Source: Lachnospiraceae bacterium (lineage in GTDB: Bacteria > Bacillota > Clostridia > Lachnospirales > Lachnospiraceae). From it: a stretch of DNA of 64,000 nucleotides. Below the pieces are notes generated by a model, which was given only the letters and a program-made list of their open reading frames with translations, did no database searches and was not told the DNA's origin. The stretch spans positions 56,768-120,767 of the forward strand of contig JAQYAV010000103.1 of assembly GCA_029338675.1 (NCBI GenBank), read 5' to 3'. Positions 31,310 to 40,115 of this stretch are shown one piece after another (position 1 is the stretch's first letter; the number at the start of each line of letters is the position of its first letter). Position numbers and translations under genes: made by a program.

Positions 31310-32359
31310 CTATTTTTCCCGTAATTGAACTTTATTACGAGCAGCACGTTTGCGTTGATCATCTAAGTCTGCATAATGTTTTCTTGTAGTATTAACATCT
31401 GAGTGACCTAATACATCTGCAACAAGATAAATATCAGAAGTTTCCTGATACAAAGCTGTACCATAAGTACTACGAAGCTTATGGGGTGTAATATGCTTAA
31501 GTGGAACAGCTGAAACAGAGTACTTTTTAACAAGATTTTCAATACTACGTACACCTAAGCGTTTTCGTTGAGAAGATAGGAAAAATGCCTTTTCGTGACC
31601 TTCAACTGGAATAATCTTTTTACGTTCTTCATAATATGCTTTTAGATAAGCAGAAGCCTCATCACTAAAATAAACGATAGCTTCCTTACCACCTTTTCTT
31701 GTAACTCTAATACACATATTTTCGAAGTCAATATCCTTAATATCAAGGCCAACACACTCGGATATACGAATACCGGTACTTAACATAAGAGTTAAAAGAG
31801 CTAAATCGCGATTTTTAGCCTTCTCATGGTGAAGTAATTGATGTTTAGTCAAATTAGAGCCATATTCAACGTTATCAAGGAAATTAGCAACCTCAGCCTC
31901 ATCCATTCGTGTAATTGGCTTATCATGTAATTTAGGCATATCTACCTTACTAATAGGATTTTGGCTTACATACTCATGTTTATACAAATATTTGTAAAAT
32001 ACGCTTAATGAGGCTAATTTACGCTTAATTGTAGCCTTATTATTAGTATATACACGTCCATTCTTACGATACATCTGCAAATAGTCTAAATAATCCTCAA
32101 TAAGCTCATGATCAATTGAAGATAGTACATCTAATGAAATATCTTTTAAAGAGTTAAAATTTGCATCTGTATATGAATCAAAAACATATTCATAAAAGCA
32201 TTTAATATCTCTAGCATAAACTAGCCTAGATCTGGAACTATGAGTTTGCTGTATACCTCTAAAAAACTTCTTAACATAATCAGGAAGTTCGCTACAAATT
32301 TTACGGACAAGTTCAATATTGTTTAATTCATTTTGTTGATGATAATTAAATTCCTGCAT
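31310..32359 (-). CDS. Tyrosine recombinase, XerS/XerC-like
   Basis: Core ATGIRISECVGLD, HITPHKLRSTYGT, LGHSDVNTTRKHYA; start moved to ATG 32359 after GGAGG. Confidence 0.9.
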   Translation of the reverse strand: MQEFNYHQQNELNNIELVRKICSELPDYVKKFFRGIQQTHSSRSRLVYARDIKCFYEYVFDSYTDANFNSLKDISLDVLSSIDHELIEDYLDYLQMYRKNGRVYTNNKATIKRKLASLSVFYKYLYKHEYVSQNPISKVDMPKLHDKPITRMDEAEVANFLDNVEYGSNLTKHQLLHHEKAKNRDLALLTLMLSTGIRISECVGLDIKDIDFENMCIRVTRKGGKEAIVYFSDEASAYLKAYYEERKKIIPVEGHEKAFFLSSQRKRLGVRSIENLVKKYSVSAVPLKHITPHKLRSTYGTALYQETSDIYLVADVLGHSDVNTTRKHYADLDDQRKRAARNKVQLREK

Positions 32360-32395
32360 AAAAACCTCCAAAGTAGTAGTGTATTACCTAAATCT

Positions 32396-32429
32396 AATTA
32401 TTCGCAAAACCATAGTTTTATGAATAATT
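32396..32429. promoter_or_regulatory. Candidate dif-like Xer recombination site
   Basis: AATTATTCGCAAAAC-CATA-GTTTTATGAATAATT: 15-nt arms matching 13/15, 4-nt centre; in the 5' leader of the Xer-like gene at the strand switch. Confidence 0.6.
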
Positions 32430-32440
32430 TGTATAGGAAT

Positions 32441-32469
32441 AGTATACTGCAAAAGCCTATATAAATCAA
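32441..32469 (-). promoter_or_regulatory. Putative sigma-A promoter of the Xer-like gene
   Basis: On - strand TTGATT (32464-32469), 17 nt, TATACT (32441-32446). Confidence 0.6.
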
Positions 32470-32511
32470 GGGTTTATATAGCTTTGAGTACTTTTTTAAA
32501 AAATTTGTGCA

Positions 32512-32562
32512 TAAAATAAATGCAATAAATAACTAAAATAATTATCTATTGCATTTATTTTA
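32512..32562 (-). terminator. Perfect 16-bp inverted repeat downstream of rluD (terminator-like, AT-rich)
   Basis: TAAAATAAATGCAATA (32512-32527), 19-nt loop, TATTGCATTTATTTTA (32547-32562). Confidence 0.55.
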
Positions 32563-32595
32563 ATATACTATATTTTATTATTTTCTCAAATACTT

Positions 32596-33519
32596 TTATA
32601 TACTATATTTTTTTATTATTTTCTCGAAATACTCAGGCAATTCGGATTTGAATTCCATATATTCACCAGTTATTGGATGATTAAATCCAAGTACACCTGC
32701 ATGTAAAACCTGACCATTTGAATTTACTGGACAATTCTTTGGACCGTACACTTCATCACCTAATAATGGATGATTTATACTAGCCATATGAACTCTAATT
32801 TGATGAGTACGTCCAGTTTCCAGTTTACATTCAATTAACGACAAATTATTTGATAACTCTTTAATTTGCTTATAATGAGTAATTGCTTTACGACCATTTA
32901 TATCAATGGCCATTTTCTTTCTATCTGTTTTATGCCTTGCAATTGGTTTATCAATTGTTCCTTCATTTTCTTTGAAATGATTATATACAATTGCTGTATA
33001 AATACGATTTATATCATGAATTTTAAATTTGTCTGACATAACACGGTGTGCTGCGTCGTTTTTACAAACAACAAGCAAACCTGTTGTATTCATATCAATT
33101 CTATGAACTATACCTGGTCTTTGGATACCATTAATTGATGATAACGAATCTTTACAATGATACATAAGAGCATTTACTAATGTGCCGCTAAGGTGTCCTA
33201 GTGCAGGATGCACAACCATACCTTTAGGCTTATTTACAACAATTATATCATTATCCTCATAACGAATGTCTAAAGGAATATTTTCTGGTAGTATTTCTAA
33301 AACTTCAGGCTCTGGAATACAAACATTAATTACATCATTTAATCGTAACTTATAGTTTGACTTAGCGTTTTTTTCATTTACCCTTATGTCTCCATTTTCA
33401 ATTAATTTTTGAATATACGCTCTAGACATATCTGGTAACTTATCAGACAAAAATTTATCAATTCTAAGCCCTGTAAATTCACTATATTCATCATTAATAA
33501 TTATATCAAATTCATCCAT
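32596..33519 (-). CDS. rluD: RluA-family pseudouridine synthase (RluD-like)
   Basis: S4 domain N-term; GIVHRIDMNTTGLLVVCKND; LETGRTHQIRVHMASI. Confidence 0.92.
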   Translation of the reverse strand: MDEFDIIINDEYSEFTGLRIDKFLSDKLPDMSRAYIQKLIENGDIRVNEKNAKSNYKLRLNDVINVCIPEPEVLEILPENIPLDIRYEDNDIIVVNKPKGMVVHPALGHLSGTLVNALMYHCKDSLSSINGIQRPGIVHRIDMNTTGLLVVCKNDAAHRVMSDKFKIHDINRIYTAIVYNHFKENEGTIDKPIARHKTDRKKMAIDINGRKAITHYKQIKELSNNLSLIECKLETGRTHQIRVHMASINHPLLGDEVYGPKNCPVNSNGQVLHAGVLGFNHPITGEYMEFKSELPEYFEKIIKKYSI

Positions 33520-33615
33520 ATTATATCCTCAAAAAAAACAGAAAGAATAAATTGTTATTTAGACTATTCTAAATATCTTTTATGTAATTTAATCTAGAAA
33601 TCAAACTATTATTTG

Positions 33616-33721
33616 ATTAAATTTATTATAGGTTAAATTTATTTTAGGTTATATTTATCAAATTTATTTTAGATTAAATTTATTTTATATTAAATTTATT
33701 TTAGATTAAATTTATTTTAGG
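33616..33721. repeat. AT-rich 16-bp tandem array (consensus ATTAAATTTATTTTAG, about 6 copies)
   Basis: Direct reading; lies between lspA 3' end and rluD 5' region. Confidence 0.85.
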
Positions 33722-34330
33722 TTAATTTGTTTCATCTTCCTTAGAAGCATCTGAAATATTATGTTTAGATGAATTTAATTCTTGATAATTTGAAGCATCA
33801 GATGCACTTTTTACATTAATTTTATTAGCGTTAAATAATAATTCAATTTCTTCGTTGTCATATTTGAAAATAATCAACAAACCAATTATAAGCATACTAA
33901 CAACAACATATATATCTGCTACATTAAAGATAGGAAAATTAATTAATCTAAAATCAAAAAAATCAATTACATATCCATTTGAAAATCTATCAATTAAATT
34001 ACCGATTGCACCTGATAATAATATAACTATTGCACCTCTAATAGATTTAAATTGTTCAAATTTCAATGATCTTATATATATATATCCACAACCAATCATA
34101 ATAATGACTGTTACAATCAAAAATAAAATTCTTTGTCCTTCAAGCATTCCCCAGGCCATTCCTTCGTTTCTAATGTATGTAAAATTAAAAACATCTTTTA
34201 TAATTGGTTTTGTTTCAAACAATTGAAATTTAGTTTCAACAATATGTTTTGTTAATTGATCAATGGCTGTTAAAAATGCAATACATAATATAGGCAAAAA
34301 ATAGATTTTTGTTTTCGATTTATTATTCAT
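33722..34330 (-). CDS. lspA: Lipoprotein signal peptidase II
   Basis: DQLTKHIVETKF, FTYIRNEGMAWGML, GAIGNLIDRFSNGYVIDF, FNVADIYV. Confidence 0.94.
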   Translation of the reverse strand: MNNKSKTKIYFLPILCIAFLTAIDQLTKHIVETKFQLFETKPIIKDVFNFTYIRNEGMAWGMLEGQRILFLIVTVIIMIGCGYIYIRSLKFEQFKSIRGAIVILLSGAIGNLIDRFSNGYVIDFFDFRLINFPIFNVADIYVVVSMLIIGLLIIFKYDNEEIELLFNANKINVKSASDASNYQELNSSKHNISDASKEDETN

Positions 34331-34331
34331 T

Positions 34332-35426
34332 CTAATTTATACCTTTCAATAGTTCTTCCATTGCTTTTATCATGTCTTCTTCAGTTACATCTAGACTAAT
34401 TAGTGAACTACCTATTCCATCAATTAAAACAAATTTTACTTTAGAGCCAATAGATTTTTTGTCATTTCTTGTAAGTTTCACAATCTCTTTGATATCAATT
34501 GAATCTGGAATTTTAGGAAGATCATATTTCATAATAGTGGAAATAATACAATCCTTAGTTATTTTATCAATAAGACCTTTGTTGTAAGAAATTATTGTAG
34601 AAAGAATGCAACCATACAATACACATTCTCCATGCATAAAAGAAAAATTCATATATTTTTCAATTGCATGACCTAATGTATGTCCAAGATTAAGTAATGC
34701 TCTATCGCCTTTTTCTGTTGGATCCTTTTCAACAACATTTTTCTTAACAATATTGCTTACATACACCATTTCCTTAAGAGTATCATAGTCCTTATCTAAA
34801 ATTAAAGAATGCTTATCATTTAACCAATTAAAATAATCAGCATCCTTGATTAATCCATGCTTAATGATTTCACCCATGCCTGAAACAAACTGTCTATCAT
34901 CTAAGGTCTTTAATGCATTTATATTAGTGTATACTAATCTAGGCATGTGAAATGCACCAACCATATTTTTATATGCGTTAAAGTCAACACCGGTTTTACC
35001 ACCAATGCTTGAATCTACCTGTGATAACAAACTAGTTGGAACCTGTATAAAATCAATACCTCTTAAATATGTTGCAGCTGTAAAACCTGTTAAATCACCA
35101 ACAACACCACCACCAAGAGCAATTAATAAATCACTTCGATTAAACTTTTCTTTGATTAAATGTTCATATAGCGTTTCAACAGTCTTTAAGTTTTTGCTTG
35201 CTTCACCCTCTGCAAATATATGTGTAATAATTCTATCACTCACTTTATGTATAGAACGTAATATAGCATCCATATAAAAGGATGCTACTTTACTTTCAGA
35301 TACAACACAGATATTTTTGCCTTCAAATCCTAAATCAATAAGATAATCAGCTAAATCATCATATGAATCTGAATACACTATATTATACTTGGGCTTTTCG
35401 TCATAATAAATCATTAACTTATCCAT
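34332..35426 (-). CDS. aroB: 3-dehydroquinate synthase
   Basis: LIALGGGVVGDLTGFTAATYLRGIDFIQVPTSLLSQVDSSIGGKTGVD; LNLGHTLGHAIE. Confidence 0.96.
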   Translation of the reverse strand: MDKLMIYYDEKPKYNIVYSDSYDDLADYLIDLGFEGKNICVVSESKVASFYMDAILRSIHKVSDRIITHIFAEGEASKNLKTVETLYEHLIKEKFNRSDLLIALGGGVVGDLTGFTAATYLRGIDFIQVPTSLLSQVDSSIGGKTGVDFNAYKNMVGAFHMPRLVYTNINALKTLDDRQFVSGMGEIIKHGLIKDADYFNWLNDKHSLILDKDYDTLKEMVYVSNIVKKNVVEKDPTEKGDRALLNLGHTLGHAIEKYMNFSFMHGECVLYGCILSTIISYNKGLIDKITKDCIISTIMKYDLPKIPDSIDIKEIVKLTRNDKKSIGSKVKFVLIDGIGSSLISLDVTEEDMIKAMEELLKGIN

Positions 35427-35460
35427 ATATCAGAAATGCTCCTCGTAATTATTTTATGTG

Positions 35461-36306
35461 TTATTCTTCTTCCGAATTAAATATAGGTCTTTGAGTAGTA
35501 CGTTTTTTACTAACATCAGCAACTTTTAAGTTACTTGAATTAGTAGCTTGCTTTGTCTTTGGTGGAGTACCATCATAAGGATTATATCTACCATCATCTT
35601 TTTCTTTATTTGAAAATGGATCAACGAAATCATCATTTGCGCCTAACATAGAAGTATAAACAGCACTAGTACTATTCTTTAAGTCATTAGGACTTGCATA
35701 GTTATATGTTGCTCCTGCTGATGCAGCTCCACCAAGTGATGATTCATCTCTCATCTGAGGATCTCCATCAAAAGTTCCAAAATCTGCTGATGCAGCTCCA
35801 CCTGGAATAACACCTGTTGCACCAAATAAGACACCTAATGCACGTTCGTCAATGTAAGAACCAAAATCAAAATCTGTTTCTTTTAAGAACTCTAATTGCT
35901 TCTTCATTAACATACAGAAGTTTGACTTATATGCAGCATACTGAGTTTTAATTAATTCTAATTCATCCTGTATAGCAACAAGCTTATCTTCAGCATCACC
36001 AACGATTGTTTTTGCCTTATTCTTTGCTTCTATTTCTATACTTTTTGCTTCTCTAAATGCTTTAGATTTCGTATCTTCAGAATTTTTTTCAGCAATCAAA
36101 AGCGATCTTTGTAAATCTGTTTCTTTGGATTTATAATTTTGTAATTCATCATTAAGTCTTGCAACCTTTTCAGTTAATTCTGCATTAGATCTGTAAAGTT
36201 TCTCATATGAATCAGATACAATATCAAAAAACATATTTACATCACGTTTTTCATAACCTAATCCAATCTTAAATCTTTTCTGTTGTATATCCAATGGTGT
36301 AATCAT
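35461..36306 (-). CDS. divIVA: DivIVA domain protein
   Basis: MITPLDIQQKRFKIGLGYEKRDVNMFFDIVSDSYEKLYR plus coiled coil. Confidence 0.9.
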   Translation of the reverse strand: MITPLDIQQKRFKIGLGYEKRDVNMFFDIVSDSYEKLYRSNAELTEKVARLNDELQNYKSKETDLQRSLLIAEKNSEDTKSKAFREAKSIEIEAKNKAKTIVGDAEDKLVAIQDELELIKTQYAAYKSNFCMLMKKQLEFLKETDFDFGSYIDERALGVLFGATGVIPGGAASADFGTFDGDPQMRDESSLGGAASAGATYNYASPNDLKNSTSAVYTSMLGANDDFVDPFSNKEKDDGRYNPYDGTPPKTKQATNSSNLKVADVSKKRTTQRPIFNSEEE

Positions 36307-36380
36307 ATTCTTCCCCCCTGATTTGCCATGCTATACACATGTCTTTAATCACTACTATTTATTAATTTATAATATAAATA

Positions 36381-36998
36381 TTAATATCTTCCTAATTGTG
36401 GTGAAATAGTAGTTTCATTAAGAATTTCTTCTCTTAAATCACCTGATACTTCTATTGAATTTGGTGCTGCAATAAAAATATTAGCTGATATAGCTTGTAA
36501 AGAACCATTCAATGCGTAACATGCACCACCAATAAAATCTATAATTCTCTGTGCAGGCGCTAACTCTAGTCCTTCCATATTTATAACAATTGTTTTACCA
36601 TTCTTTAAGAAATCAGTTACAGTTTGTGATTCACTAATCTCCTGTGGTTTAATAACATACACTTCGCTTCTTCCCCTAACACTATCTGTTCTTTGGCGTT
36701 GATTATTAAAATCAACAAGCTTACCTGAATTTTGACGACTAGATTGTCTTGTCTGTGTACTCTGATAAGATTGTGTTACACCACCTTGTGTTTGACCAGC
36801 TTTTGCTCCACCTTGGCTTCTAGCATCAGAAGTTCTAGAATATGTAGATTTATTTTTTCTTGATGGTGTATCGTAATATTCATCGTCATCATCATCATCG
36901 TCATCATCAAATAAATCATCATCAAATTCATCATCATCTTCCAAATTTCTTGGTTTCAAAAAATCTAAAAAGCTTTTTTTACCAGTATCTCTAGCCAT
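36381..36998 (-). CDS. sepF: Cell division protein SepF
   Basis: C-term VYVIKPQEISESQTVTDFLKNGKTIVINMEGLELAPAQRIIDFIGGACYALNGSLQAI; N-term poly-Asp tract. Confidence 0.92.
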   Translation of the reverse strand: MARDTGKKSFLDFLKPRNLEDDDEFDDDLFDDDDDDDDDEYYDTPSRKNKSTYSRTSDARSQGGAKAGQTQGGVTQSYQSTQTRQSSRQNSGKLVDFNNQRQRTDSVRGRSEVYVIKPQEISESQTVTDFLKNGKTIVINMEGLELAPAQRIIDFIGGACYALNGSLQAISANIFIAAPNSIEVSGDLREEILNETTISPQLGRY

Positions 36999-37013
36999 AA
37001 ATATTATCTCCCT

Positions 37014-37706
37014 TTACAGATTATAATTACGTTCGCCAAATATACCTGTGCCAACTCTAACCATAGTTGCACCTTCTTCAATAGCGACTTTATAATCATT
37101 AGTCATACCCATTGATAGTACGCTCATATCAATATTATCATAGTTTTTTGATTTTATGTCAAGTGATAATTGGTATAATTTTTTGAAATGACATCTATTT
37201 TCTTCGGCCTCTTCAACAAAAGGAGCTATTGTCATTAGACCTTTTACACAAATATGCTCCATTTCTTTAATGTTTTCAATGAAATCATATACTTCCTCAC
37301 AAGCAATACCGAATTTAGTATCTTCATTAGCTACATTAACCTGAATTAAAATATTAACTATAACATTTTTCTTAGCAGCTTCTTTGTTTATTTCTTTAGC
37401 GAGATGTAATGAATCTACAGAATGAATTAATTTTACTTTATCAACAATATATTTCACCTTATTTGTTTGCAAATGACCTATTAAATGCCAATTAACTGGT
37501 GAAGATATTCTCTCATATTTGTCAACTAACTCTTGAACCTTATTTTCTCCGTATTCTTGCACACCATATGTCATAAGCTCTTCAATATCTTCTAATGGTT
37601 TAGTTTTACTTACAGCAATAAGAGTTACTTCTTCAGGATTTCTATTTGCTTTTTTACAAGCTTTTAGAATTTCGTTTTGTACATTTTCTAAGTTTTCTTT
37701 TAACAT
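37014..37706 (-). CDS. yggS: YggS family PLP homeostasis protein
   Basis: VTLIAVSKTKP, YGENKVQELVDKYE, WHLIGHLQTNKVKYIV, LSMGMTNDYKVAIEEGATMVRVGTGIFG. Confidence 0.94.
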   Translation of the reverse strand: MLKENLENVQNEILKACKKANRNPEEVTLIAVSKTKPLEDIEELMTYGVQEYGENKVQELVDKYERISSPVNWHLIGHLQTNKVKYIVDKVKLIHSVDSLHLAKEINKEAAKKNVIVNILIQVNVANEDTKFGIACEEVYDFIENIKEMEHICVKGLMTIAPFVEEAEENRCHFKKLYQLSLDIKSKNYDNIDMSVLSMGMTNDYKVAIEEGATMVRVGTGIFGERNYNL

Positions 37707-37717
37707 TTACATCACCT

Positions 37718-39091
37718 TTAATATATTATTTGATTTTCACTAACTGACGAAGCGTCTAATATGATATTATCATATACCTTTATTTCTTCATCATTTTTTA
37801 TTAGGGAAAATTCATCTACTGTTTTTAATACGGTTACTCTTCTAAACTCTGCTGTACCTCTATTAGCTAAATAAACTCCTTGCAATTTGTTTAGCTCTAA
37901 AAGTGATACTGCAATTGTATTATTAGAAGTAATATCAAGTAACACATCTGAATTACTAAATACAGATGGATCAACATAACAGTATTCGTCATCCATCATG
38001 TAAATTGTAGGTAGAACCTGTTTAATTGTAACTTCTCCAGTTTCATTATCCTTAACCTGTATATTAAATCTATTATAGTTTGTCTGATTTCCACCACCTG
38101 ATAAATATCTAACAGGAATTTTATATGTATCTTTTTCAACAATAGATGAAACAGGAATTTTTAATCCTTCATCATCTGGTTTAATTATTTCGATGCTAAC
38201 AAATCTTTCAGCGATAAAGTTGCTCATATATTTGTTTAAGCTAATATTAATATACTTGCCATCAGGTTTTTCAATAATTGTATATGGCATATAAACTTCA
38301 AAAGATGAATTATTAATCTTAAATAAAACACTATCTCTATTTGATATTCGTTCTATTTGCTCGTCTGTTATTGGAGCTATAATATTCCAATTTTCACTTG
38401 GTAATACCTTTATTATTTGACTATTAGAAGTAACATCGTCGCCTGTTTTCAAGGTTTGCTTTTGATATTTTGATTTATCAAAAGCTTCCTTTGAAACGTT
38501 ATTAATATCATAATTTTCATATCCGTCAATATAATATGTTACAGTTCCACTGTATGGGGATGTAATAGTTGAAAGTCCTGTTATTGTTCCACTAACTCGT
38601 TTCATTAATATCTCATTAGTTACCTCAACAACTTTATTATTTATATTGTTGTTAAAATTATATGTATTATAAAAATTTTCGTTTCTATATGTTGATTTAT
38701 ATAATGAAATGGTTGTTCTAATATTATTATAATCAGAAGCTGTTAATATCTCTTCAGACTGGGCTCCTTCTTCAATATAGTCCTTCATTTTACCTGAACC
38801 ATCAATTGTACAAAGAGTTGCCCCTTTTTTAATCTTCTGACCATCTCTAACATAGTAGCAAACATAGCCGTTTTTGTTGGAATTTATTATTTTTTCTTCT
38901 CTAACAACAAGACCATTCAAAGAGATATTGTTATTAATATTACTTTTGCTTACTTTATATATTGTTATAGGATCTTTATTAATCATTCTAAACAAACTAA
39001 TAAGCGAATAAATAAACACTGCTGCAATAACAACAGTCGCTACATTAATTTTAACATCTCGATTATATTTTAAGATTCTATTATTTTTCAT
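37718..39091 (-). CDS. HlyD-like membrane-fusion/adaptor protein
   Basis: N-terminal TM; GLVVREEKIINSNKNGYVCYYVRDGQKIKKGATLCTIDGSG biotinyl-lipoyl-like half-motif; no adjacent ABC genes. Confidence 0.7.
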   Translation of the reverse strand: MKNNRILKYNRDVKINVATVVIAAVFIYSLISLFRMINKDPITIYKVSKSNINNNISLNGLVVREEKIINSNKNGYVCYYVRDGQKIKKGATLCTIDGSGKMKDYIEEGAQSEEILTASDYNNIRTTISLYKSTYRNENFYNTYNFNNNINNKVVEVTNEILMKRVSGTITGLSTITSPYSGTVTYYIDGYENYDINNVSKEAFDKSKYQKQTLKTGDDVTSNSQIIKVLPSENWNIIAPITDEQIERISNRDSVLFKINNSSFEVYMPYTIIEKPDGKYINISLNKYMSNFIAERFVSIEIIKPDDEGLKIPVSSIVEKDTYKIPVRYLSGGGNQTNYNRFNIQVKDNETGEVTIKQVLPTIYMMDDEYCYVDPSVFSNSDVLLDITSNNTIAVSLLELNKLQGVYLANRGTAEFRRVTVLKTVDEFSLIKNDEEIKVYDNIILDASSVSENQIIY

Positions 39092-39115
39092 ATTATCACC
39101 TTGTTTTTAATTAAG

Positions 39116-40102
39116 CTACTCAATAAGGCAAAGCATCCTAACTATTGCAGAATAAAGAGTATATTTTGACTCCCAAGAAGAAGCAACCATAATATATGAT
39201 TTACCATCTTTTTCTAAATACATTGTAAGACAATATCCTGCTGCATCTGTTGTTCCTGTTTTCCATACATTCATTGTATAATTGGAAGGTAAGACTGCCT
39301 GACCAGTTTTGAAATAATTAGTTGCCTCTATATCAGCATCTACTTCAATACCTTCATCTGTATAATATACATATGTATAATTTGCAAATTCATCTATTTG
39401 CTTAATAACATCATGAGTATATGCTTCTTTAGTAATCAAATATATATCATATGGACAAGAATAATGATTAGGATCATCTAAACCATGTGGATTAACAAAA
39501 TGTGTATTAGTTGCACCAATTTCCTTAGCTTTTTCATTCATTAATTTACAGAAAGAATCTACATCGCCTGCAATATATTCTGCAAGATATAATGCATAAT
39601 AATTATTTGATTCAATTAATAATCCACTTAAAAGATTCTTAAGTGATATTTTATATCCAGGAAATAAATCTGATGCAATAACTCCTTCGTATGTCAAATC
39701 ATAATATGTCTTAATTTCTACCATATCATCAAGTGATATCTCTCCTGCCTCAAGCTTTTCAGCAACAATAATAGCAGTCATAACCTTCGTCATACTAGCT
39801 GGATACATTCTATCGTAAATATTTTTTGCAACACAAAATTCCTTATCAGTGTCATTAATTAAAAGGGCATAGTAGCAATCGTCAAACTTGTCTTCATAAA
39901 GCTCTTCATCTCTAGCAAGAGTTGTATGATCAAAATTAAAAAATGCTATATCTTCTTTTTGCTCGAACATTTGAACAGTATAATTTATCTCTGATAAGGA
40001 TGGATATATATCTTTTATTCTTGAATTATTATATGTAATTACCACAAAAATGATTGCTAATATACAAAGAGCAATCATTTTTTTAATCGTACTATTAATC
40101 AT
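39116..40102 (-). CDS. D-alanyl-D-alanine carboxypeptidase (peptidase S11)
   Basis: SMTKVMTAIIVAE (SxxK), ESNNYYALYLAEY (SxN), WKTGTTDAAG (KTG); the listed ORF reads upstream into mgsA, so the start is a best guess. Confidence 0.88.
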   Translation of the reverse strand: MINSTIKKMIALCILAIIFVVITYNNSRIKDIYPSLSEINYTVQMFEQKEDIAFFNFDHTTLARDEELYEDKFDDCYYALLINDTDKEFCVAKNIYDRMYPASMTKVMTAIIVAEKLEAGEISLDDMVEIKTYYDLTYEGVIASDLFPGYKISLKNLLSGLLIESNNYYALYLAEYIAGDVDSFCKLMNEKAKEIGATNTHFVNPHGLDDPNHYSCPYDIYLITKEAYTHDVIKQIDEFANYTYVYYTDEGIEVDADIEATNYFKTGQAVLPSNYTMNVWKTGTTDAAGYCLTMYLEKDGKSYIMVASSWESKYTLYSAIVRMLCLIE

Positions 40103-40115
40103 TTTTTGACACCAA

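Noticed and set aside
31288-31325. Terminator between the convergent HAD and Xer genes
   Set aside because: Only a 5-bp palindrome (TTAAG-CT-CTTAA) in the 19-bp gap; no T tract hairpin.
32359-32371. Upstream TTG start for the Xer gene (listed ORF start)
   Set aside because: It contains the GGAGG Shine-Dalgarno of the ATG at 32359, so it is non-coding leader.
32452-32485. Second imperfect inverted repeat AAAGC(C)TATATAAA-TCAAGGG-TTTATATAGCTTT as an alternative dif
   Set aside because: Overlaps the -35/spacer of the predicted promoter, has a bulge and 7-nt loop, and lacks the TTC...GAA outer motif; kept only as a possible operator.
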